NCBI RefSeq assembly: GCF_003589595.1 | Contig: NW_020654810.1 | Span: 7,404,668-7,468,667 of the forward strand | DNA length: 64,000 nucleotides | Direction: 5' to 3' | Source of the DNA: Hyposmocoma kahamanoa | Taxonomy: Eukaryota; Arthropoda; Insecta; Lepidoptera; Cosmopterigidae | Part shown: piece after piece, positions 35,701 to 47,700 of the stretch | Numbering within the stretch: the first letter of the stretch is position 1 | How the letters are laid out: each line of letters opens with the position of its first letter | Position numbers and translations under genes: made by a program | The notes under the pieces: generated by a model | What the model saw: only the letters and a program-made list of their open reading frames with translations | Told to the model about the DNA's origin: nothing | The model's database searches: none

Positions 35701-38700
35701 TTTTCTTGTAAATTTCGAGGTAAGTTTGTGTTTTTTTTTCTATCGTAAAAGTTTTTACGAATCGTGTTTTTACGTCGTATATCATCAGTGAATATCCTCG
35801 ATTTTAATATATATTTTAAACAAAGTGGTGACGTTCACTTTTATGCTGAATCAACCAAACCCATTTGAGGTAGTATAGACTCTTAAGATAAGAATGCTCA
35901 ATTTTTTTTAAAACTACTGTATTTGTTTAATTTATTTTTTTATCCAAAAGCATCTTGTAGAAATTGTTTGAACTAATTTGTTTGAAATTGTAACGTTTAT
36001 CCGCTTTGTTCTGATCTCGATTTAGGATCAGTGACCTCCTGATGTGTTGTATAGACAGACAGACGGTAGACATGCACGTCCGCATTTTATTTCATAGCTG
36101 CGGCACCAAATACAGGGGAACTAAAAGCATGTTTCGTTTAGGGAACAAGTGAATGCCCGCCATGTTTGTTTTAATTTTAGTATTTCATTCATTGGAACTG
36201 ATACAAATGTACGTTCCGCTACCAAATTATGCTACATTGTCGAGTTGTGTTGTGATATCGCTTAGGTTCGGGTCTTAAATTCCGGCCAATTCGTTCAATA
36301 CCTGGGTTGGCTATCAATTTCGAGTGTAAGATTTTTAAGGCCGGAGTAAACAGGTATCTTCTATTTAAATGTAAAACAAATTCAAATCAAATTTCGCTTA
36401 TAAATTCTGAGAAACTCAGAGGTGCGAACCCTGATTCGAAGCCACGGCCTCTGATTGAGAGGCGGTTCTGACCAACCGCCTCTCAGACAGACCATGTGTT
36501 ACCACGGCTTTTATACATACATATATCACACCCTTCTTGGCATAATAAAGCCACATGTGATCATATATCAAAAGTGCCTTTATCACGTGAAAGTCATAAC
36601 AGTAACACGAACTTCACGAGGCAAATAATATATAACGTGAAATTTTAGAACTATCTTATTTAAGCAAACAAATTTTCGATTAATTTTGTTCGCAATCAGA
36701 AAAGTTGTGATTTTGCAGATGTGGTCTTATTACACAAAGGGTGCGATGTCTAAGCGAATGTAGTACAATTCTCGTCCACTTTTCGTCAGATGCGATGGTG
36801 AACAAACGTAAGCATTACATAAAATTAAAAATGAGAAGCTTTGTGTCTATATTCGTAAACGACTGTTGTTAGTATAACACTATCCAAGAGTTTATAAACG
36901 ATAGCAACAGTGTTCTGCGTCATGCCCAATTACAGTAGGTACCGTAAACCCTTAAACTCATTTTATGAAAGACGTTCAAATACGTTAAACTTTATAGTTT
37001 CACTTGTGACAAATAGTCCAACTTCCACCTTTTTCATATATTTGTGCAAGTGTTAAATGAATAGCAATACACTGGAGAACCGTGAGTTCGCCCATTAATA
37101 TTATCGCCTTTTTTATACCAAATGTCGGGACGACGAAATACGCCTGGTGGTAAGCGATATGCCCGACCATAGCAGGTGTAATGTTACTCAGAACTTTAAA
37201 TCGCAAAGATCTGAGACACAGACACATAAGTTGACAAGTCGCATGTGCCTGTAAAGGACTATCCATACACATCAGTGCCGTGCCCGGGACGTGGACGGAC
37301 CGTGCTGTTTGTATGAACTCCGGGCCCGTCTTGGCGCCCCGGCCTGGACACGAACATGTGTGGACGAGTACATACAAAATATACGCAACGATATTTTTTT
37401 GAGCCTCTGATGGAGCACGGCCATCCAGGTCACGGGCACGGCCCTGATGTGTGTGGATAGTTCTTAATTTCACCAGCACCTTTAACCTTTAAAACCGGCA
37501 TGGAGTAATGCTCAGAATCCTCCTTAGGCGTAACGGCATATATATGTAAGGTGGCAGTAGTTCCTGCACCAACTCTTTCACAGGAGCTCTACTGCCATAT
37601 ACATAATAAAATTTGATGACCTCTTGAAAATCCCGAACAAAGAATCAGTGGATTCACACATATAAACTGCTGATTTCTTTTCAAGTTTCTCAATGATATT
37701 CTTAGTAATAAATGTTACACATTAAATTAACACCCAGTATTTCTGGCCTAATGTTTGTTCAATATAAACCTGCTTATTAACTCTTAACTTTACATAGAAT
37801 GTGTGTACTAGAGATATGTTCGTTAATACTTTCTTTGTTTCTTTTACTTTAAAATGATAAGAGCTATCAGTTGCTTACATATACTTATATATGGATGTAT
37901 ACGTAAATTTGTTTTCGCAAATTCTTATCAAAAGATTGCAAAAATCGTTATAATACTACCTACAACAGTTGTTTACATTTTGTTTCATTAAATTATTCGA
38001 GCACAGCGAGTGTAGCGACCGAAGCTTTTTTTTATAATACTAAGTGATGGGACGAATAAGTCGTGCTTGTCCATACCAGTTGCAGTGCCACTCAGAGCTT
38101 AAAAGATCTGTGGTGCACTGCCACCGCGCCCGCCATCCTGAGACTTAAGTGGACAAGTCCCATGCGCCTGTAATTTCACCAACACCCTTAGCTTACCCTT
38201 CAAATCGGAACGCAGTAATGCTCACATTACTGCTTGGCGCAAGAAGTAGGTAAGGTGGCCGTACTCCCCTGGACGAACTCTTTCACAGGGAGCTTTACTG
38301 CTTCCAAAGCTACTAGCTTTCTTTACATCCACTCAAAATTGTGAATCTACAAACGGAATTAGTGTATGGTTCTTGAACCGATTTGGGCAAATTTTAAATA
38401 ATATAATACAATTCTACAAATTGCGAAGTACACGTTTTGAATTTCAATCTACGATAATTAAGGTCAAAGGTTACCATCATTGCAAAAGTTTGCGCGGCAC
38501 ATGTGCAAAATTTTGAAAACAGAAGAAACATTTTGATGCGCGCAAATGCGCAGAACGGTTAGAAAAGAAGAATGAGAGAACAAAAAAGAAAAATTGCTGC
38601 GCTGCTGTAGGGAATCACCATCACGCCTTTACAATTTTGTTACCACATGGTTACCATAAAATTTAGATAGGTAGAGAACATTTATTGTTTTTTTTTAACG

Positions 38701-41700
38701 TTTCTAATTGATCGTCAAATTATGTGGGGTCTAACACGAATAAATATTTTTGATGACCAAATGGTCACGCAATATTGAATGAATGTTAGTCCCACAGTTT
38801 ACATTAGTACAGTTTACATTGTACATATTTGTTAAATGAGACCAAATAAATATTGTTTCTTTCTTTCTTTCTTTCTTTCTTACTAATGCCCAAGGATGCC
38901 TCAATCTCATGATAGGTCATGACGATGATGGAGTATCTGTTCTCGCACAGCATCAATGTTTTCCGGAATAACGACCTTCACGAAATCTTCACGAAAATCT
39001 TCGAAGATCTTCACGAAATTCGTCTTTGAATGAACTACTGCCTCGATTGAATTACGAAAACTATCGATAAACACCAATTCTTGATGAAATTTTTTCGTCA
39101 AAAGTCGAATTCAGTTGATCAATGCAATCTTGTTGAGTTAATTCACGTCGAAAGTTTGAAAAATAATCGTACGAAAATGTTCACCACGACTTAATTCCAT
39201 TTTTTGACCGAGATGAATTTTTAAAATAATTTTAAACGACATAAATAATGCTTGGATGTCAAAGAAACAGACGTTCGACTTGGTTTTTTTTGACATACAA
39301 CATGTGTGATCGATCAGACAAAATCGAGTAAATGTCCACGAAACAGCCGGTCGACGTCGCATTTTTTGTCGATCGTCACGTATGATCAGACAAAATCGAG
39401 TAAATACGTAAGCAACAGACGATTGACCGCGCATTATTTGTCGATCGACACTAAGGAATTTGTATTACGTGTAGGTAGGTAGTAGGTCTACAAATTTGTT
39501 AGATTTTAATCCTCATATATAAATGTGAGACGATCGCTTATTGGTGGCATCGATAAAATCGAGCAAATCTGTTAGCTAACAAATCTTATTGATGGTCAAA
39601 ACACAGCGCATCGAGCGTCAATAACGATGTCAAAAATTTAGAAAATCTGTAGGCACCTTAACGTTTCCTGTTCCCTTTAATCCAGAACAAAGTAGTAGTG
39701 CAGTGGTAACCGCCCATGGGCAGGTGCATGCACCAGACCATGCCCCTCACAGAAAACCATGCGCCACAAAATAATGGACACAGTTTACCAGTCTAATCAT
39801 ATCATACATGCATGATGACTAAATGATGTCATCAAGGAACGCCAAATGATATCATTATCAGATTTTAACATTGTTTGTTTTACAAGATAACGGCGAATTA
39901 CATAAGAGCTAAGCCTTTTTAATGAAAATGTTCTAGATTTAAATAAGAGTTTTTTACGTAGGAAATTCATAATGATTGTGATAATATTGGAGTGATTGTA
40001 ATCGTAGAGCACTAGAGCTGGAGGGAAGTACTGCCACCAGTCTATTTCTGCCGCCAAACAGCAATGTTAAGCATTACTGCGTTCCGATTTTAAAGAGTAA
40101 GGGTGATTTTGCAGGCACATGGAACTTGTCAACTTTATGTCCCAAAGTGACAATGACCTTTGCGATTTAAAGCTCTGAGTGGCACTGCAACGGTTAAGGG
40201 TAGGCAACTTGTTTACCACCAGGTGAACGATTTGTTCATTCCATCACTTGATATCATAAAAAAAGATCGTAAAAATTCTATTGTCAATCAACAAAGGCAG
40301 GCGTTAAGTAGTTACTAGATAAGAAGATCAAAATCTTACTGTGTTTTGGATCATTGTCGTACCTTCAAGCACCTTGCAACTTATGTTCCAATCAATACAG
40401 AGCACTAAAAAAACCGACCTCAAAAGCCATTCGTCCCCTAGTTTGACACCCTTAGAGGTGGAATATTTTCTTCAAATTTAAATGGGACCTTATTTGAGGT
40501 ACCTTCTTTCAAACAAAAAAGAATCATCAAAATCGGTTTACAAATTTTATCCGGAGTTATCACGTAACATACATCAAAGAAAAAAACATGCGGTCGAATT
40601 GGGAATCTGCTCCTTTTTTTGAAGTCTGTTAAAAAGGAAGAAACGTTGATCTATACCTTCGAGAATATGCAGAATTTCGCCGTGACAAAAACAGATTAAG
40701 TCAGAGGCGAAGAAGTCTCTGTTAAAACTTAATAGCCTTAATAGAATTCCAAACAAATTACCCTAGTCAGCTTCATGACGGCTAAATCGCGTTAGGGCTG
40801 GGATAACATAAAAATGTGCTAAGACGCGTCTCCCTCATACTTTCGAATACCAATGCAATATACGCTTCTATGATAAAATTTAGACTCGATCTTAAGATAT
40901 ATGAAATAAATATTGTAAATGATAAATTTGTACAAATGTTTATAGACAAAGAGCAACCTCTAGAGTTCCTTATTAATTTTTCTCAGGGGAATCTGCCTTA
41001 CGAATGAGTAGTACAGTTTATTAATGTGACGACTTCAAGTGGTCACCTTGGATTCAATTGACGACCGTGTCAAGAGGCTTATTGGTGACTCGGAATTAGT
41101 GGAGGCGAAGCTGCAGAACCTTGAACACCGCCGTAAAGTTGCCTGTTTATCGGTATTTTACAAGGTATATCACGGAGAGTGTGCGATGGAATTACACGAT
41201 TTAATTCCGCCTTCCCCTTTCCATCACCGCGGGACTAGGCGTAGGCTTGGGTTCCACCCCTATATATGTTGTGGATATTACAAAGATTCGCACGAAGCGT
41301 TACGCTTCCACTTTTATTATAGCGAACGGCTATGGAGTGGGATTCCCTGCCTGCAGACTTGTTCTTTGAATGTTATAACTTGAGCCTTTTCAAGGCGAGA
41401 GGCGAGTTTTTTAATGATAAATGAAATTTACTTGCCTATGAAATGAAGGTTATTTAGGTTTGAGTTTAATCCAAGCCTTATTTTTCGTGAGGTCAGCTGA
41501 GTTACCACAGCCAACAACAGTTCATCATTTCGTTATTTTCGTTTGACATAGTTAGTTTTTTTTATTAATTCGTTAGCCTATACGTAAGTCCGACTGCTGG
41601 GCACAGGCTTCCTCTCACAATGAGAGGGCTTGGGATATAGTTCTCACGCCTGCCCATTGCGGGTTGGGAACTTCACACACATCATTAAATAGCTTGCAGA

Positions 41701-44700
41701 CGTGCACAGATTTCCTCACAATGTTTTCCTTCACCGACAAACTTCACTTTCAAATTCAGTTTCACACAATACATTCCGAAAAACTCAGAGGTGCAAATCC
41801 GGAGTCGAACCCACGATCCTCTGTTTGAGAGGCGGTAGGTCAAACCATTAGGCTACCATGACTGTTTGACATAGGCCTGCTCCAAAATCGCCACGACCGG
41901 TTTAGCTCGCGTCCAGCAAATTCCCGGAATTTTCACTATGCTATTACTAATTCCCCTAAAAATGTAACGTACTTTGCGGCTCTGCGACGTATTTTTCATT
42001 ATACAATACTACTACTTTTAATATATATAATATATGTAGCAGTAAAGCTCCTTGTGAGAGTTCGTCCAGCTAAGTACTGCCGCCACCTTGCTTACATACT
42101 TACTCACTTACTCACTCACTCACTCACTCACTCACTCACTCACTCACTTCTGTCGCCAAGCAGTAATGTCAGCGTTACTGTGTTCCTGTTTTGTCAACTT
42201 ATGTATGTGTCTCAGGGTGACGGACGCAGTGGCAGTGCCCCTCAGATCTTTGCGATTTAAAGCTCTGAGTGGCATTGTAACTGTTATGGACAGGCGTGTA
42301 GCTTACTATCAGGCGCATGACTTGTTCGTCTCGTCACTTGATATTATATAAAAAAGAATAAATATGTTTTATAATAAAAGTGGAGCGAGACTTGATTATA
42401 GTGTATCTAGAACGCAGTAATATAACATGGAACGTTTTGTACATATCATTTTAATCTTTTGATAAGATGTTGTTCTAGAATTGGCAAGTAATAATGTGTA
42501 AGTAGTAATAAAATTAGTCATTCAAAAACATCTGCAGATCTAGTTTTTGTAGCAAGCAACAATTCGCACTCTTGGCTTAACAAGGCCACATTATGCAAAA
42601 TGACAACTTTTCAGGATAGAGGTCTAACGGTCGTATTCCAGAACTCTACTCAATGCTCAAGTTAGTACTTGAGTATGATTTTTCAAGCACTAGATATACG
42701 ACCCTAATGGCAAGGACTTGAGTATGATTTCTAATGCTTAAAACACACAAGTCCTGACTTGAGCATTGAGTAGAGTTCTGGAATACGACCCTAAGATTCT
42801 ACGAACGAAATTAGCCGAAAACTTCTATACTTAAATAGGAAAGTTTTAAAATTTCACATATTGTATAGTGAATACCTCGTATGTAATTTGTATGTAATTT
42901 TTCAAGACGTAGTAAACGCAATAATGTTTGTAGTTAGCATTTTAATTAGTTATAGTGTTATGGGGACGTTTGAACCAGCTAAGATTTCCTTTTTCATTGT
43001 AATAGTTGGATAAAAATGACTAAGACTGGCGAATTGCATTATTAAATTTGATGTGTCTTCTTGACGAATCCTACGTTGCGGATTGACATAATAATGTAAT
43101 TAATTTAATTTTTAAAAGAATTTAATTATATTGTAATAACAAAATTTTCGTTGAACAATTGTTTGAGTAATTTACTTTTAGTTTAAAAGCCATATTACTT
43201 AGATAATGACTTTTTATCAGACTTTAATATCTCGTGCTTGAGCTTATAGGCTAAAAACAATTTTGTAATATAAAGTCGAAAGAAAAATCTCATTACATTA
43301 CGTTACATAACAAAAAAATATTGAAATTATACCTCTTTCAGATACTACATTACTTGAATAATAGAATACAGTTTGTTTTATCTGACTGTCACTTGTTTTT
43401 ACATTGTGGCGTCATTTTAGAAATTGCTTGTCTACATCACCGTGGATTTAACTAAAAATTTTCGTAGTATGATTTTCTACGACTTTGAAGTGTAATTCAA
43501 CAGCTCAGCGGAGCTTCGCTCGGCTTCAAACTGCTTTTGGTGATAAAGCACCATGCAAGACGACTATTTATAGCTGGTTTGCAGAATTCAAACGCGGTCG
43601 TGTGAATCTCAGTAACAAATTTCGTATATAAATCGTAAATAGTCGCCCGTCCACTGCTGTGAACAACAAAAACATCGATGCTGTGCACCGTTTGTCTAAA
43701 ACAGACAGGCATGTGACATACCATGAGATTCGGACATCTTTAGGCAGAGGCATGAGTCAAATACAATCAATACTACACAAACATTTGGGTGTGAAAAAGC
43801 TGTGTTCTCGGTGGATCCCACACAATGTGACTAATGTTCAAAAAACGGATCGCGTCACTTGGTGCAATGCCATGCTTACCAGATTCAACGAAGGGGCGTC
43901 AAATTTGGTGTGGGACATAGTAATAGGTGACGAAATATGGATTTATAGTTACCATCCGAAAACAAAGCAGCAATTGTCGGAATTTTATAAATTACATACA
44001 CAACAGTAGATTGATATGATACTGCAGATTACACGTTAGCACACATTCTGTAGGATAGTTTCAAAGAATTGTAATTAAAGTCGGCAATTTAAATTTTTTT
44101 GAATCGTATATTCGACAGATTGTTCGTTGTTCTGATATTTTTCACGCATATTTTTGTAAGGATTTACATAACCTTAATGTTTTGTTGAATTTTGAAGTTC
44201 ATTCATAAACAATGTAACGGGTCACACGTCAAGGCGGACCTGGAAGTCAAAGATTATTACTCTTTAAAATGAACAAAGCCGTCCTTTACATGCTTTTTAA
44301 GTCAATAGAAATGCTGATTTTATTTTGTTTGTTTACCAGACAATGTCCGCTGACACTGATGACACCAATGCTTCGCATTATCCTTGACGAAGTGCGAGTT
44401 GCAGCGAAGAAAACACCCAATGAATTTGGGTACAAATCTGACGAATCAGGTGAGTTGTTTTTTTTTGTAAAATTAAATAGAAATAATTATATTTATTTAC
44501 TGTTACGGACGTCTAAGTCTGATCTGGCCGTTCAGGGCAAGAGACTGAATCTCGCGCACTGATTGGCCGGGAGCGCTTGTGGGTGGCGCGTTGATTAAGC
44601 CGGTACGATGTGGGAATCACCGTAGCGTTACTATAATAGGATTTTTTTAGATTCCATAATTTTTTTTAAGAAAGTTTAAAGCTTCAGTTTTAGAGCTTCA

Positions 44701-47700
44701 GTCTTAGATTAAGTTTAGACTATGAAACTTAATCTAAAACTGAAGCTCTCTAAGTAAGGCGTCCACTTATGAAAATCTATAAAACAACGGTGAAAAGATG
44801 AAGAACTTTTATTGAGAAAACCAGCAATAACCTAACTTAATTTTACCTATTTCTGTTCCCAAGCCGTAATGCGAGCATTATTGCGTTCTGGTTTTGAAGT
44901 GTTCAGACTGCTGGTGATATTACAGGCACATGGAACTTGTGAACTTATATATCTCACGGTGACGGGCGCAGTGGCAGTGCCCTACAGATCTTTGCGATTT
45001 AAAGCTCTCCACTACGTGTATATACTCCACTATCCGAATGATAACTACTTAGTCCCCCAAAATTTTGACTCCTTCACTGGCGGACACATGGAAAAATGAC
45101 GAGTCCTTCGAGAGGACCTCAGAAGGTCAGGTGGACAATGCAAAAATGAATACGATTGTGAAGTACTTTCTCTCAAATAGCATGTCAAATTTTTGCGTCG
45201 TTATACTGCGAAAACCAATTATAAGGAATTTTACAGAAAACGACTAGAACATAAGAAAACGCGACATAATTGCTTATGTAAAATGCAAATATTTACATAG
45301 TTTCGGTAAAACATAAAATGTGGAATAGTCTGTTACAAATGAACGAGGATGACCATGGTATTTCGTATCTTGTTTCGTAATAGCCGTAAGTATTCGTTGT
45401 TGAAATTTCAATTACGTGTTTTTTTTTGTGTGAAATAATTGTTTGTCGTAGTATACTGGCGATATATAAGCACTGTCAGCAAAGTTGACGCTCTAAGGTG
45501 ATGATCTTAAGGATTGTTTTTACGTGTAAGCAACGGCGCTCAGTAGCAGTGGGTGGGCCCACAGCTTGCTTGTTCTTGATAAATAATGGCGTTTAAATGC
45601 TAGAAAAAGTCCTGGTAGCCTAATATTTTGGCCTGCCGCCTCTCAAACCGATCGCGGGTTCGAATCCGGCTCTGACTTTTTCGGAATTGCAAAATTTAAT
45701 TTGAAATTTACCATGAGCGTTTTGGTGAAGGGAAACACGGTGATGAAACCAGCACGTCGGAGAAGGATTCACAACTCTCGTGTGACTCGGTTACGTGTGA
45801 AGTCCCCAACCCACATTGGGCCAGCGTGGCGGACTATGGCCTCAACCCTCGCCCGGTAGGAGACTCGTGCCTAGCAGTGGGACGTGTAAGTGGGTTGATG
45901 ATGATGATGAAATGCTAGATCGTATTTTTATTATAAACCAAGGGTTGTCACAAAAAAAAGTGTTAACGATGTAACAGGCTAGCTATGATCTTCGTTTGCA
46001 AACAAAATTGTTTTAGAATTGGAAAGGCTTCAAATTTGCTGATAGTATTACAACATACTACAATTTACCGCTGTTATATAGCTACATCCGGTAACTACTT
46101 ATAAACGGTATTTACCTCAACCATTTTTCTTAAAAACTGCCGAACCTGGGGGTCTACTCTCGATCTCCGTCCGACATCCGTCCGAAACAATTACTGCCAA
46201 TAAGCAATACTTGACCAAATGAAAACGCGTGATGCGAATGAAGCTTCATACTTGATACTTGTCTTTTAATTTTGTCGAATTATACTTATTTGACAGTAAT
46301 TGTTTCGGACGGAGATCGAGAGTAGACCCCCTGAATATAGACATTATTCATCACCAATTTGATGTCGTCACCTGTGGTTACGGTGTGTTTAACGACCGTT
46401 CATAAAGTTATGACTGGTATTCTATGAATTTGTAGTCATAAATAGTACCGAAACATACGTCTTTAGATAATGCTATGTATAGTAAGGCACTCTCTAATCC
46501 GTAAGCAATCTTTAGCAACGATGATTCAATGTGATAGCTAGTAAACATTGGCACAATGAAATTTGGCGCGTACAACGCTTTGCGCAATGTGTTGTTACAA
46601 TCACAAAGGTAAAGTGTCACCACACACGCGGAATTGGCTTGAGCCCATTGGAAAAAACTTGTCCGTGCAATAATTTGTTTAGATTATATATACTCCCAGA
46701 CACATAATTCGAGCCGCCTTGTATTTTCAATATTAAATGCCCTTAGCTTAAACAATGCTTGATTGATCAAGAACTATTATGGAACTTTGAAACTGGTATA
46801 CTAAACGTCATTTCCTTAAGTTCTTATTGAAAATTTGGATTTAAAAAACCGGAGAAAACTTTTTCGATGATAATTATATTTTTGTATTCTAGTCCTTTAC
46901 GGGTAAAAGTGCAAGGTGGCATGTCCGAGAGTGTATATGTTTTATTGTGTTTATGTATGTAAAGTGTATGTAGATATATACATATGTCGGTCATATTTAT
47001 ATTATCATAATTTATATTTATACTTACGTTTAAGTTTTGAATTTATTGTACAGTAATTATGCCTACCTTCCACTTGTCCGACGTATCGCTATGGAGCTGT
47101 TCATTGAAATTGTCAACAGTATCCGTTGTTGTGAGACACTAACTTTTTTACCCGCTCACCTCAGGACCTGGCAGAGTCATCAGCGTTGTGGTTCGACTGA
47201 ACTGCGGCATAATGCTGAGTCAGGCCCTTTTTGCTGTCACAATACACTCAACTCTACACCTGACACAATATAACACTCTAGACCATACCCGCAAACCTAG
47301 ACTAGCTTTTTTCTTTATGATTACCATTGTACCTATGTCATGCCATGATTCAGGGAAAAAACGAGTTATCTATCTAACCACAAAGATTATCGCCTTGGAG
47401 ATGAAAAAGATAAAGCGCTAGCAAGCATTTACTTATCGCATTTACACAGACATCTTCACTAGACTCTGACATCATAACCACGAAAAATTTTAGGAAAACT
47501 TCAATCGCGACTTGAATTCGCATTACCTACCTACCTAAAACTGACTGATTTTTTAGTCACCGCTCAGTCCGCAAAACCCGCTGTTAATGGAAGGCGAACA
47601 ACTCGTTCATTTGACCCATCTCATTATCCGCCTAGCTCACTTCGCTTTGTAAGGCGAACAACTCGCTTATCCGACCCTTATCATTTCCCGCCTAGCTCAC

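Larger units (their letters stand above)
8051..44339 (+). other. Phosphatase intron 1, 36.3 kb
   Basis: GT at 8051 and AG at 44338-44339. Filled mostly with mobile elements listed separately. Stretches in which I recognise nothing further: 8060-9140, 9300-9960, 10700-11090, 12400-13220, 15000-15500, 17520-17790, 18560-19010, 19400-20000, 22455-23300, 25010-25850, 26940-27700, 30120-30880, 31140-32040, 35550-36290, 36520-37110, 40640-41030, 42800-43360. No nested host gene was identified, though single short exons could be missed. Confidence 0.7.

Noticed and set aside
37000..37479. 159-codon minus ORF, the longest plain ORF of the region
   Set aside because: It runs through a SINE-A and the nested 210-bp MITE; the coding look is by chance in GC-rich repeat sequence.
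45065..45247. 60-codon ORF after a truncated SINE-A
   Set aside because: Reads as low-complexity unique sequence, with no motif or splice context.
47037..47421. Two overlapping plus ORFs of 77-78 codons as a possible exon
   Set aside because: No recognisable domain, no convincing splice sites, and no match to the phosphatase reading frame.
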